NCBI RefSeq assembly: GCF_947500075.1
Contig: NZ_CANMQS010000001.1
Location: 434,001-498,000, forward strand
Direction of reading: 5' to 3'
DNA length: 64,000 nucleotides
Origin: an uncultured Sulfitobacter sp.
GTDB lineage: Bacteria > Pseudomonadota > Alphaproteobacteria > Rhodobacterales > Rhodobacteraceae
Made by a program: the position numbers and the translations under genes. The notes beneath the pieces are model-generated. The model worked only from the letters and a program-made list of their open reading frames with translations, searched no databases and was not told the origin of the DNA. Below are positions 1 to 8,302 of this stretch, in pieces. Each line of letters starts with the position of its first letter. The stretch's first letter is position 1.

Positions 1-63
1 GGTTGTTAGAAAATCTGCTGCGTGTTTAGCTACGGTCGGAAGAAATGGCATGGGGTCGCAATC

Positions 64-810
64 ATGGATTGTTTGAAAAGGGTTCTCTTGTGTATGTGCA
101 TTTTTGCCCAGAGTGCCCCGTCCTCTGTATCTGCACAAGACATCCCCTTGCTGACCGATCCCGATTTCCAGGACATCCCCGAGGAAGAAGGGTTGATTGC
201 CGCGCCTGACTGGTTGGTCGGCCTCCACTTCCAGTCGGCTCAGGCAGAACGGCGCCCCACGGTTCTTACGTTCGTTCCGGATATCGGGCCAACAGAAGTT
301 GTCTGCCTCGAAGCGACGACGATTGACGGCCGCTTTGCCGCCAAAGGGGAATATGCCACCACAAAATCAATGCAGGGCTGGATTGAACTGGCCTATACGA
401 CCAACTTTGCAAATGTGTGGTCAAATGCTTCTGTCGACAACAGTGGCGTTGTGGCTTCCTCCGGCCCGTGTGGTGACGCGGCGACGCCTGCAACCGTTCT
501 ATATCCCGCCGTGCTGAACGGTGGACTGGCCGACGTAGCGCGAGATGGTGTCGGGAATTCGACCCTTGTCCTCAACATGCACGCCAGAAAAACATCCGAG
601 ATCGAAGCCTCCATGACCCTAAACGCCGTGGAACTGCCTGTGAGCTGTCACAAACTGGACAGGTCCGATGCGATCAAATTCAACTTCACATGTACAGTCA
701 GCGTGCCCAAAGGCGCAAATGGTGAAGCCACATTCCGCTACACCCGACTTTACAAGGGGAGAAGCAGGCCAGGCGAAACCGGTCGGATATTCCTGCCAGC
801 ATTGAAATGA
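64..810 (+). CDS. Hypothetical secreted protein
   Basis: I do not recognise a family. The start at 64 begins with a basic residue and a hydrophobic stretch (LLCMCIFAQSA) ending in SVSAQ, a plausible signal peptide with cleavage near residue 24. A GTG at 22 would add 14 residues in front of the signal and is less likely. The mature part (about 225 aa) has several cysteines (VVCLEA, GPCGD, VSCHKL, FTCTV) that could form disulfides in the periplasm and is rich in beta-prone residues. It overlaps the next gene by 4 bases (ATGA), so the two are probably co-translated and act together at the envelope. Function unknown. Confidence 0.7.
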   Translation: MDCLKRVLLCMCIFAQSAPSSVSAQDIPLLTDPDFQDIPEEEGLIAAPDWLVGLHFQSAQAERRPTVLTFVPDIGPTEVVCLEATTIDGRFAAKGEYATTKSMQGWIELAYTTNFANVWSNASVDNSGVVASSGPCGDAATPATVLYPAVLNGGLADVARDGVGNSTLVLNMHARKTSEIEASMTLNAVELPVSCHKLDRSDAIKFNFTCTVSVPKGANGEATFRYTRLYKGRSRPGETGRIFLPALK

Positions 811-1883
811 ACATCTTTGTCAAAAGGCTGAAAGCAGTGGCGCGTACCTTGCCGGGCGACATCCCCCTTGAACGGATCCTCCGACTGGTGATCCTCGCAG
901 TATTTGTGGGCGTCGTTGTCTACTATGCCATTGGCCGAAAGCAGTCTTTCACCCTCTATGCCACGACCAATTCAGTCGCAGTGAACGTTACAGGTGATGA
1001 CCCCCAGGACTGGGAACTTGCAGATGCGTCCCTGTGCCTGCGCAAAACTGAAGATGTCACCAGCAAACCGGAAACACTTGCCGCGAACCCACAATGCAGC
1101 CCCAGCTTTTTTGTGAACGCCGTGGAACCGCCGCCTGAAGCCGAGGACACGGATGGATCCGAGGACACAGATGGATCCGAGGACACAGCCGCAAAGACAC
1201 CTGCTGTGCCAGAACAGGCGTTCTTTGAGATCACCTGGGTCGAAGGCACTCGGCTTGTGATCAACCATACCGCTGGCGGACCAATGACCGTTGATGTGAC
1301 CTATGAGAAGCCAGAGCCAAAAAACTTCTCCACATTTGACGGCATTCCCATCACCCCAAACAGCGTGCTCTTTTTCCCGCGATCCTCGCTCGCCACGACA
1401 GAAGCCGTCTTTCTCAAAGGGCGTGTCCAGGTCGGAAATCCGGTGAAATCGCGCACCTCTTTTCTGCTGCTGAACGGAAGCTACGAAATCCGCGAGCGGT
1501 TGGGCTTGTCATCGGGGCCGACCTTGATTGCAAAGGGAACATTGTTGCCCGGTGACTTTGTCAGCCTTGTTGATCGGCAAGGAGCCGAAATCCCCACCCA
1601 AATGGTCCTTATGCCACCGGCTCGGACGTCAGACCGGGGATTTGACATTGTTGCGACCTCCCCCTTGCGACACAGCGCTTTGCTGGTGGACCGCATTGGG
1701 GCCGCGCGCACAGAAATAACAACCCGCTGGATGGACCGTCTGGCAAGCGATGCGCTGCCGCTGGCGCTGTCGATCTTCCTTGGGCTGTTGGGTGCGTCGC
1801 TTGGCATTGCCAAAAGTCTGGTCGGCCCTGCCCCGCAGTCCAACGCACCAAAACAATCACCATCGGACAAAGCCCCATTGTGA
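807..1883 (+). CDS. Hypothetical membrane-anchored protein with EDTDGS repeats
   Basis: The family is not recognised. Two hydrophobic segments are visible: one near residues 25-45 (LVILAVFVGVVVYYAIG) and one near the C-terminus (LALSIFLGLLGASLG), with a large soluble region of about 260 residues between them, probably periplasmic. An acidic low-complexity stretch near residues 110-130 contains a tandem EDTDGS repeat. The gene starts inside the stop of the preceding secreted protein, which implies translational coupling and a shared role at the cell envelope. No catalytic motif was found. Confidence 0.7.
   Translation: MNIFVKRLKAVARTLPGDIPLERILRLVILAVFVGVVVYYAIGRKQSFTLYATTNSVAVNVTGDDPQDWELADASLCLRKTEDVTSKPETLAANPQCSPSFFVNAVEPPPEAEDTDGSEDTDGSEDTAAKTPAVPEQAFFEITWVEGTRLVINHTAGGPMTVDVTYEKPEPKNFSTFDGIPITPNSVLFFPRSSLATTEAVFLKGRVQVGNPVKSRTSFLLLNGSYEIRERLGLSSGPTLIAKGTLLPGDFVSLVDRQGAEIPTQMVLMPPARTSDRGFDIVATSPLRHSALLVDRIGAARTEITTRWMDRLASDALPLALSIFLGLLGASLGIAKSLVGPAPQSNAPKQSPSDKAPL
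1143..1186 (+). repeat. 18-bp coding tandem repeat (EDTDGS), about 2.4 copies
   Basis: The unit gaggacacggatggatcc is repeated at 1143-1160 and 1161-1178 with a partial third copy to 1186. It sits in frame, so copy-number changes would add or remove six acidic residues without a frameshift. It lies in the soluble loop of the membrane protein at 807-1883. Confidence 0.85.
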
Positions 1884-1961
1884 CCCTTGCCGCGCCACGG
1901 GCGGTGAGCTAGAACGAAGACAGAACAGACGCCACAGGGCGCAGAGCAAGGAACAGGCAGC

Positions 1962-2921
1962 ATGCTGACATCGGTGGAGCTTTGTGCAGGTGCGGGCGGT
2001 CAGGCTTTGGGGCTTGAGCGTGCGGGCTTTGGCCATTCCGCTTTGGTGGAGATCGACAAGCATTGCTGCAACACGCTGCGCCACAACCGCCCGCAGTGGC
2101 AGGTGCTCGAAGAAGACCTGCGCGATTTCAAGGAACGCGCGGGGGATTACGCGGGTATGGATCTGCTCGCCGGTGGGTTGCCGTGCCCGCCTTTTTCCGT
2201 TGCGGGCAAGCAGCTGGGGGAACAGGATGAACGCAATCTCTTCAACGACGCGATAGAGATCATCGATGCCGCCCGCCCCCGTGCGGTGATGATTGAAAAC
2301 GTGCGTGGCTTTCTGGATGCGGTGTTTCATGACTACCGCGAACGCCTGAAGACCCAGCTGGACAAGCTCGGCTATCGCACCGACTGGCGTTTGTTGAATG
2401 CCTCGGACTATGGTGTGCCACAGTTGCGCCCGCGTGTGGTGATTGTCGCGGTGGAGAAACATCGCGCGGATTTCTTTGACTGGCCAGATCCCCTGCCCCA
2501 CAACCCGCCTACCGTGGGCGAGACCCTGCGCGACCTTATGGCTGCGGGCGGCTGGCGCGGCGCGGATGACTGGGCGGACAAGGCGGATGAGATCGCGCCG
2601 ACAATCGTCGGCGGATCGAAGAAACACGGCGGGCCCGATCTGGGTCCGACACGGGCGCGGGCGGCCTGGGCAACGTTGGGGGTTGAGGGGCGCACCATTG
2701 CCTATGAGCCCCCTGACCCGTTCCACAACGACATGCCGCGTCTGACCGTACCGATGGTGGCGCGCATTCAAGGGTTCCCGGACGACTGGCACTTCACCGG
2801 CGCCAAAACCAATGCCTACCGCCAGGTGGGTAATGCCTTTCCCCCGCCTGTGGCCGAAGCGGTGGGTCGTCAGATCGCCCGTGCGCTGCGCAAGCGCAAA
2901 CTGCATGCCGTGGCGGGTTAG
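1962..2921 (+). CDS. DNA (cytosine-5)-methyltransferase, Dcm family
   Basis: Transfers a methyl group from SAM to C5 of cytosine in a specific DNA site. C5-MTase motifs appear in order: motif I (ELCAGAGGQALGL, residues 6-18), the catalytic Pro-Cys of motif IV (GLPCPPFS, Cys75), motif VI ENV (112-114), motif VIII (PQLRPR, 153-158) and motif X (QVGNA, 288-292). At 319 aa it is a compact member, with the variable target-recognition region between about 160 and 285. AAGGA lies nine bases before the ATG. The NaeI-like endonuclease starts 11 bp downstream, so this is the protective methylase of a type II restriction-modification pair. The target sequence is not readable from the protein; GCCGGC is inferred only from the partner. 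Confidence 0.95.
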   Translation: MLTSVELCAGAGGQALGLERAGFGHSALVEIDKHCCNTLRHNRPQWQVLEEDLRDFKERAGDYAGMDLLAGGLPCPPFSVAGKQLGEQDERNLFNDAIEIIDAARPRAVMIENVRGFLDAVFHDYRERLKTQLDKLGYRTDWRLLNASDYGVPQLRPRVVIVAVEKHRADFFDWPDPLPHNPPTVGETLRDLMAAGGWRGADDWADKADEIAPTIVGGSKKHGGPDLGPTRARAAWATLGVEGRTIAYEPPDPFHNDMPRLTVPMVARIQGFPDDWHFTGAKTNAYRQVGNAFPPPVAEAVGRQIARALRKRKLHAVAG

Positions 2922-2932
2922 GCGGTCAGGCG

Positions 2933-3829
2933 ATGAAAAAGGCGCTGCCCTTCAGCCTGATCGCGCCAGACCATCCTGACTATCATGTACTGCACCCGTT
3001 GGCTGAGGATATCCTGCGGCGCGGCGGCGGCGCCGACAGTCTTGCGCAGCGCTTTCCCAACATGCTGCGCACCTGCATCGATGATGTGATCATGACCCCC
3101 AAGACCGGGCGGCGCGCGTATGAAGAGCTGGAGAAGACCGAAAAGACCTACATCGGCACACGGGTAGAGATTGAACTGCGCGCCCTTCTGAACCTGCCCC
3201 GCGGCCGCCTTGATACCGCGCTTCTGGGCCATGACGTCGATATCAAACATACCATGGGCAACAACTGGATGATCCCGACCGAAGCCGTGGGCCATCCCTG
3301 CCTCCTTGTTGCAGCAGATGAGGCGCGGGCATGCTGCTATCTGGGCCTGATCGTGGCGCATGTGGCGTATTTGACGCAAGGACAGAATAAAGACGCCAAA
3401 CGCAGTATTTCCGCTGAAGGCTTCGCCCATATCCACTGGTTGTTCAAAGAACACCCCTATCCCGCGAACTTCTGGCGCGGGCGGGATGAGGCCATGGTTG
3501 CACGGATTTTTGCGGGCACGTCCGGCAATGCGCGCATGGCCAGCCTGTTCAGAGAGGTGCAGGGCGAGCCGATCAGCCGCGACGTCGTAGAAGCCGTCGC
3601 CCAGCAGCAGGATTTTATGCGGCGGATCCGGTCGGATAAGGGGCGGGGGACACGTGATTTATTGGCAAGAGAGGGCATTGCACTGCTTTCGGGACAATAT
3701 GATGCAACGCTCATTGACGCCCTCGGCCTGCCCGCCTGCGGGACGAGTGAGTTCATCTCTTATCTGCCCCATACTGACGCGCAATTCGCCCTCGTCCACC
3801 ACCACGGGATCGACCTGAAACGGCCTTGA
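2933..3829 (+). CDS. NaeI-family type II restriction endonuclease
   Basis: Predicted to cut unmethylated DNA at the site protected by the upstream methylase. At 298 aa it is close to NaeI (317 aa). From memory of NaeI, several blocks align: KTEKTYIGTRVEIEL (71-85 region), SIGH-like EAVGHPCL, and VAQQQDFMRRIR near residue 200. The catalytic set matches in spacing: E79, D94, then D103-I-K105 (NaeI E70, D86, D95, K97). NaeI is a type IIE enzyme with a second DNA-binding domain, and its L43K mutant becomes a topoisomerase/recombinase. The equivalent position here is a hydrophobic residue (V52 by my alignment), consistent with an ordinary nuclease. Specificity GCCGGC is inferred, not shown. Confidence 0.88.
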   Translation: MKKALPFSLIAPDHPDYHVLHPLAEDILRRGGGADSLAQRFPNMLRTCIDDVIMTPKTGRRAYEELEKTEKTYIGTRVEIELRALLNLPRGRLDTALLGHDVDIKHTMGNNWMIPTEAVGHPCLLVAADEARACCYLGLIVAHVAYLTQGQNKDAKRSISAEGFAHIHWLFKEHPYPANFWRGRDEAMVARIFAGTSGNARMASLFREVQGEPISRDVVEAVAQQQDFMRRIRSDKGRGTRDLLAREGIALLSGQYDATLIDALGLPACGTSEFISYLPHTDAQFALVHHHGIDLKRP

Positions 3830-4060
3830 GCAGAAATCGCGCAGAATCACCCTCCCGGCGGCTTTCTGCCGACTAAACCTGCAGTAGAGGCAAGAATTCG
3901 CTAAACTAGCGGACAAAATCCAGCATTTGGCAAGAATGTGCCAGGAATTTGTGAGAAATAGCCATAATTTGGTCTTTTTCAGCCTCTTAAGTGGGACCCA
4001 GTCGAGCAGAAACAACACGTCGAGAGAGCGTGGCTCATTTAACACTTGGAGAAAACCACA

Positions 4061-5008
4061 ATGAGACTACTGGCAGTTGATGACGATCCCCTGATCCTTG
4101 ACCTCTTGCCGGTCGTGTTCAAACAGGCGGATTTCCCCCAGATTACCGTCGCGTCTTCAGGCATGGATGCGCTCAACATCCTGTCGGACCCGGACGCACA
4201 GTTTGACTGTTTGCTCCTCGATATTGAGATGCCGGGCATGACAGGTGTGGAACTGTGTAGCCGCATCCGCGCCCTGCCGCAGTATCGTGACACGCCGATC
4301 CTGATGCTGACCTCCGTCACGGACCGCGGCATCATTGAGCGTGCCTTCGCAGCCGGTGCAAACGACTACATCAACAAACCCTTCGACGTAAAAGAGATCA
4401 CGACGCGCGTTCGCGTGGCCAAGCGCATGACCGAAACGGTCGGCAGCGCGCCGCGCCTGAACCCCGTTGATCTCCCAGCAGATGGCGCGAAGGGCGAACA
4501 CCCGTTCAAGATCGGCGATTCCGTCCGCTTGGCCAACATCGATCAGCTGGTGCTTCCGTTCTCGCTTGGAAACTACCTGTCGCAGCTGTCGCGTCGCCGT
4601 CTGGACACGTGCAGCATCTTTGCTGTCCGGATTGAGAACATGGACAGCCTTTTTGCAGAATGTAACACCCGTGAGCTGGCTGTTGCCCTGTCAGAAGTGT
4701 CCGAAGCCGTGACAGACGTCGTCGATTGTCCCAAGCTTTTGACGGCCTATGATGGCGATGGCACCTTCCTGTGCATCACCCAGCAAGCGCAATCGCTGGT
4801 CTGGCCCGAGATCGAAGACCGCGTCCACGCCCTGCTTGGCGAAGGTGCGGCAATGTTCGAAGATGGCTCGCCCATGAACATCTGCGTGGCCATAGGCAAC
4901 CCCATTCCACCGAACGCAAGCCGCAACCAGCGGGTCAAAAAGACATTCGACCGGGCCATTGGCCGCGCGTTGATGCGGGAAAAAACGAAAGTGCGCCAGC
5001 TGTCCTGA
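4061..5008 (+). CDS. Response regulator, REC domain plus degenerate GGDEF-like domain
   Basis: The N-terminal receiver domain (about 1-120) has the acidic pocket DDD at 7-9, phospho-acceptor D54 (LLLDIEMPG), T84/S85 and K106 (NKPF). The C-terminal half (about 165-315) has the length and layout of a diguanylate cyclase domain, but YDGDGTF stands where GGDEF would be, so cyclase activity is unlikely; it may bind nucleotide or act as a protein-interaction domain. Start chosen at 4061 because GGAG lies about ten bases upstream; an in-frame TTG at 4046 lacks this. No histidine kinase is adjacent. The 231 bp before it hold no gene and probably carry its promoter. Confidence 0.85.
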   Translation: MRLLAVDDDPLILDLLPVVFKQADFPQITVASSGMDALNILSDPDAQFDCLLLDIEMPGMTGVELCSRIRALPQYRDTPILMLTSVTDRGIIERAFAAGANDYINKPFDVKEITTRVRVAKRMTETVGSAPRLNPVDLPADGAKGEHPFKIGDSVRLANIDQLVLPFSLGNYLSQLSRRRLDTCSIFAVRIENMDSLFAECNTRELAVALSEVSEAVTDVVDCPKLLTAYDGDGTFLCITQQAQSLVWPEIEDRVHALLGEGAAMFEDGSPMNICVAIGNPIPPNASRNQRVKKTFDRAIGRALMREKTKVRQLS

Positions 5009-5025
5009 GACGGCTGCGCCCCTCT

Positions 5026-5364
5026 TCAGTTGATTGGAAATTGCTTGAGGCACCGCTGCGCATTGCGCTTGTAGTCCTCAAGCGTTTCCACAACAGAGCG
5101 TCGTTCGCGCACCACAGCGAGGGCGCGCTTTTTCTGTGCACGGGTGCCGCTGACGTGTCGTTCCAATATCGAGACGGTGGCGAACAGCATGATGTCCCGC
5201 TCAACCTTGGTGATTTCACCGGCTTCTGACAAAACGACCGCAGTGATGGACAGCAGGTTCGAACACCGCAGCGCGACGGCTTCCCTGCCCTCATAGGTGC
5301 GCCCTGCATCTGCGGCATTTGTCCAAGCCAGCAGCAGCAGGCCTGCGGCGCAGGCCCGGCGCAT
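5026..5364 (-). CDS. Small secreted hypothetical protein
   Basis: 112 aa. The N-terminus is a clear signal peptide (RRACAAGLLLLAWTNAADA, cleavage near residue 20). The mature protein is about 90 aa, mostly predicted helical and charged, with two cysteines (ALRCSN and AQRCLK) that may pair in the periplasm. It starts 2 bp after the stop of the small Lrp-like domain protein upstream on the same strand, so the two probably share a transcript. No family recognised. Confidence 0.7.
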   Translation of the reverse strand: MRRACAAGLLLLAWTNAADAGRTYEGREAVALRCSNLLSITAVVLSEAGEITKVERDIMLFATVSILERHVSGTRAQKKRALAVVRERRSVVETLEDYKRNAQRCLKQFPIN

Positions 5365-5366
5365 CC

Positions 5367-5606
5367 TCAGAAAACCTTGAATGTCATGGTGGTCAGTGAC
5401 CGCTCAATCCCGTCGATGTCCAGCAAACGTTCGTTGATGAAAACACCGACGTCTTCCGTCTTTGGGATATAGACCTTCATCAGCAGATCATAATCGCCCG
5501 AGGTGGAGTAAAGCTCCGAGTGGATCTCGCGCAGCGCAATCTCCTCTGCCACGCGGTAGGTGGTGCCGGGGCGACAACGGATCTGGACGAAAACACAGGT
5601 GCTCAT
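5367..5606 (-). CDS. Stand-alone Lrp/AsnC ligand-binding (RAM) domain protein
   Basis: 79 aa that correspond only to the C-terminal effector domain of Lrp/AsnC regulators (TCVFVQIRCRPG at the start, SGDYDLLMKVYIP in the middle, and the ERSLTTMTF end). The helix-turn-helix half is absent. Such stand-alone RAM proteins are known; they oligomerise and bind amino acids or other small ligands without binding DNA themselves. It is divergently transcribed from hisB, with about 130 bp between them. Confidence 0.85.
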   Translation of the reverse strand: MSTCVFVQIRCRPGTTYRVAEEIALREIHSELYSTSGDYDLLMKVYIPKTEDVGVFINERLLDIDGIERSLTTMTFKVF

Positions 5607-5738
5607 GTGGGGACCTCACTGACGGGTGGGTGCAGGCTGACATAAGGGCGCGCGCGTCGCAATCCCCGATCGCGCGCCAGCCCCTTGGCCTGACCCACAG
5701 CACTGCTATAAGGGCGCGAGTTTCCAAGGAGAAGTCCC

Positions 5739-6326
5739 ATGCGTCAGACCAGCCTGACCCGCACCACCGCTGAGACCGACATCACTGTTGAGATCAATCT
5801 TGACGGCACCGGTGTCTATGACAACGAGACCGGCGTGGGCTTCTTTGACCATATGCTGGACCAGCTGGCACGCCACGCCCTGATCGACATGAAGGTGCGC
5901 GCCAAGGGCGACCTGCACATCGACGATCACCACACCGTTGAGGATGTCGGCATCGCGCTGGGTCAGGCGCTGGCCACGGCCCTTGGTGACAAACGCGGCA
6001 TCCGCCGCTATGGGTCCTGCCTGTTGCCGATGGATGACGCGCTGATCCGCTGCGCGCTGGACCTTTCTGCGCGACCCTTCCTGATCTGGAATGTCGACCT
6101 GCCCACCGACCGCATCGGTACGTTCGATTGCGAACTGGTGCGCGAGTTCTTTCAGGCCCTCAGCACACACGCAGGCATCACCCTGCATGTCGATATGCTG
6201 CATGGGCTGAACAGCCACCACATCGCAGAGGCGTGCTTCAAATCAGTGGCCCGCGCGCTGCGCGACGCGGTTGAGGTGGACCCCCGCAAGGCGGATGCGA
6301 TCCCCTCGACCAAAGGCGCGCTTTGA
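5739..6326 (+). CDS. hisB: Imidazoleglycerol-phosphate dehydratase
   Basis: Catalyses dehydration of imidazole glycerol phosphate to imidazole acetol phosphate in histidine synthesis. At 195 aa it is the normal monofunctional length, without the phosphatase domain found in enterobacteria. The manganese-binding signatures are both present: [11 protein letters not shown] in the first half and [11 protein letters not shown] in the second. A strong AAGGAG site precedes the ATG. hisH follows after 4 bp, forming a hisBH unit. Confidence 0.97.
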   Translation: MRQTSLTRTTAETDITVEINLDGTGVYDNETGVGFFDHMLDQLARHALIDMKVRAKGDLHIDDHHTVEDVGIALGQALATALGDKRGIRRYGSCLLPMDDALIRCALDLSARPFLIWNVDLPTDRIGTFDCELVREFFQALSTHAGITLHVDMLHGLNSHHIAEACFKSVARALRDAVEVDPRKADAIPSTKGAL

Positions 6327-6330
6327 TCCG

Positions 6331-6969
6331 ATGCTGACGGCCATCATCGACTACGAATCCGGCAATCTGCATTCTGCCCACAAGGCGTTTGAGCGGATGG
6401 CCCGCGAACAGGACGCAGGCGACGTGACCGTGACAGCGGATGCTGAGGTTGTTGCCTCCGCGGATCGTATCGTGCTGCCCGGTGACGGTGCCTTTCCGGC
6501 CTGCATGGAAGCCCTGAAGGGCAAATCCGGCCTCTATGACGCGATGGTTGAGGCGGTGGAGGTCAAAGGACGCCCCTTTCTGGGCATCTGTGTCGGCATG
6601 CAACTGATGGCAAGCCTTGGGCGCGAATACCGCGAAACGCCAGGGCTGGGCTGGATTGCCGGTGAGGTCACGAAGATCGAGCCCTCTGATCCAACCCTGA
6701 AGGTGCCGCATATGGGCTGGAACGATCTTGTCATCGACACGCCACATGCCGTGTTTGAGGGCATCAAGACCGGCGATCACGCCTATTTCGTGCATTCCTA
6801 CCACATGGCCGTCACCACCCCGACGCAACGGCTGGCGCATGTGGATTACGCAGGTGATGTAACGGCGATCATTGGCCGGGATACGATGCTGGGCATGCAG
6901 TTTCACCCGGAAAAGTCCCAGGCCACCGGCCTCCGGCTGATCGCGAATTTCCTGAAATGGGCGCCCTGA
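6331..6969 (+). CDS. hisH: Imidazole glycerol phosphate synthase, glutaminase subunit
   Basis: Releases ammonia from glutamine and channels it to HisF (encoded at 9117-9878). The class I amidotransferase triad is visible: Cys87 in LGICVGMQL, and His192 and Glu194 in MQFHPEKS. At 212 aa it has full length. The start at 6331 follows the hisB stop by 4 bp; earlier in-frame codons would lie inside hisB. The MITE-like element begins immediately after its stop codon. Confidence 0.96.
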   Translation: MLTAIIDYESGNLHSAHKAFERMAREQDAGDVTVTADAEVVASADRIVLPGDGAFPACMEALKGKSGLYDAMVEAVEVKGRPFLGICVGMQLMASLGREYRETPGLGWIAGEVTKIEPSDPTLKVPHMGWNDLVIDTPHAVFEGIKTGDHAYFVHSYHMAVTTPTQRLAHVDYAGDVTAIIGRDTMLGMQFHPEKSQATGLRLIANFLKWAP

Positions 6970-7243
6970 CGTTAGGTCGTGTTGCCATTCAGCGCGTAAC
7001 CTCAGTTTCAGTCGAATTTTCGTCAGAGTCAGGCGTCTGAGCGCAACAATAGTCAGCTATTGGAAGGTCAGACAACGCAAGTCTGGCGAAAATTCGCGAA
7101 ACCCTTTGGGGCGCGGCAGATTTTGCCCTGCCCGTCGTTGTCAGGCGCTCAGAATGCCGGCATTCGATTACGCCAGACGCCTTGTGCAGAGCAAAATCTG
7201 TCTCGCGCTGAGGCTGCGCGCTGAATGTCAACACGACCTAACG
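6970..7243. mobile_element. MITE-like non-autonomous element with long terminal inverted repeats
   Basis: About 274 bp. The ends are inverted copies: cgttaggtcgtgttg at the left and caacacgacctaacg at the right, and the match continues through cattcagcgcg with one mismatch (about 27 bp). Weaker similarity reaches about 70 bp inward (for example aggcgtctg near both ends). TA flanks the GGTCGTGTTG ends on both sides, as expected for a TA target duplication (IS630/Tc1 or IS5/IS427-type transposition). No transposase is inside. The element sits between hisH and a DUF2147 gene, whose stop codon falls in its right end. Confidence 0.75.
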
Positions 7244-7648
7244 GATGAGCGTCCAGACGCGGGTGTCGCACCCCTCGTCATTGCAGGCTTTCAGCCGTAG
7301 CTTCTTGCCTGCAATCTCGGCGCGGGACTTGAGATACCTGTTGGCCTGCGGGCCCCGGTACTCCCCGAAGAAACTGCCGTCGGGCTGAGGGCGCATTTCC
7401 CACAGCACCTTGGCCCCGACCGCATTGGACGGCGTATCATAACCGCGCCGGTCCTTGACCCGCTCCACCCGGCCGCACAGGGCCCGCCCGCACCGTTTGG
7501 TGCGCACGTGGAATACGATGCCGAAAGGATCGGCTTCCGTTTCCCACAGCCCTCTCGGCACTTCGACCACGGCTTCCCCTTGAGCCGTCGCTGGAAGAGC
7601 CACCGATAGCACCATTAGAAGCCCTAAGAGCCGCAAGAGAATTGTCAT
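7238..7648 (-). CDS. DUF2147 family periplasmic protein
   Basis: 136 aa from the ATG at 7648 (a GTG at 7660 is the alternative). A signal peptide (ILLRLLGLLMVLSVALPATA) is followed by a DUF2147-type beta-rich domain: GLWETEAD, then a cysteine pair CGRALCGRV and a second pair ACNDEGCDTRVW, likely disulfides. The last codons read TLIR followed by TAG, and this stop lies in the right terminus of the inserted element at 6970-7243. A paralogue is encoded just upstream on the same strand at 7783-8172. Confidence 0.8.
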   Translation of the reverse strand: MTILLRLLGLLMVLSVALPATAQGEAVVEVPRGLWETEADPFGIVFHVRTKRCGRALCGRVERVKDRRGYDTPSNAVGAKVLWEMRPQPDGSFFGEYRGPQANRYLKSRAEIAGKKLRLKACNDEGCDTRVWTLIR

Positions 7649-7782
7649 AGCGCTTTCCACGTCGCATCGGGATTTGCGTCCTAACCCTATCGAAAAGCCT
7701 TATAGATATCAACTTTGCGCCCGCATCTATGACAGTCCCGGATCAGCCAGGGGGTATTCTCTGTGACCAGCGGCGATGGCTC

Positions 7783-8172
7783 TCAATTGACGCGGGTCCA
7801 GGTCTGCTTCAGGCAAATCAGTCCACCAAGGACACATCCCCCAATACGCAGTTTGTTGCCAGACACCTCTCCGGTGCCTTTGTATGTTTTGTTATTTGAT
7901 GGCTTCCAAGCCTTGCCTTCGTAGCTCCCGCCGCCAGTGGCCTTCATATCAAACACAGCGTTCTTGCCGATCACATCGGATGCAACTTCTTTGCCGCCTT
8001 CAAACTTTTTCTGGAAGACCCCGCAAAAGCCCCCGCCGCAAGGTTGCATTTTTACATGATAAAAGACCCCGTCATCAGGCTGTGTTTTCCAAAGACCTTC
8101 TATTGGATCTGCGGCCCAAGCAGTACTGGCCAAAGCCAAACCGAACACCACAGAAGCAAGAAACGTTTTCAT
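7783..8172 (-). CDS. DUF2147 family periplasmic protein (paralogue)
   Basis: 129 aa with a clean signal peptide (LASVVFGLALASTAWA) cut before ADPIEGLW. The DUF2147 pattern is complete: a GLWKTQ start, cysteines in PCGGGFCGVF, and the C-terminal GGCVLGGLICLKQTW. The start at 8172 was chosen because it places the signal peptide at the N-terminus. It is divergent from hisA. Members are found in Proteobacteria as small exported proteins of unknown biochemical role. Confidence 0.85.
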   Translation of the reverse strand: MKTFLASVVFGLALASTAWAADPIEGLWKTQPDDGVFYHVKMQPCGGGFCGVFQKKFEGGKEVASDVIGKNAVFDMKATGGGSYEGKAWKPSNNKTYKGTGEVSGNKLRIGGCVLGGLICLKQTWTRVN

Positions 8173-8302
8173 ATTGTAAACTCCAATTTTTAACCAGTCT
8201 GAGGCATGCCACCCCGTTCTGACAAGCCTGACCTCAGGTCGCGTTGCAAAACGCGGCTCCCCGTGCAAAACCGCCTCCAAAGCTCCAACAAGGACCCGCA
8301 CC

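Noticed and set aside
1857..2906. 349-aa open frame antisense to the cytosine methyltransferase
   Set aside because: The plus strand shows all C5-methylase motifs; the antisense frame is a by-product of GC-rich codon use.
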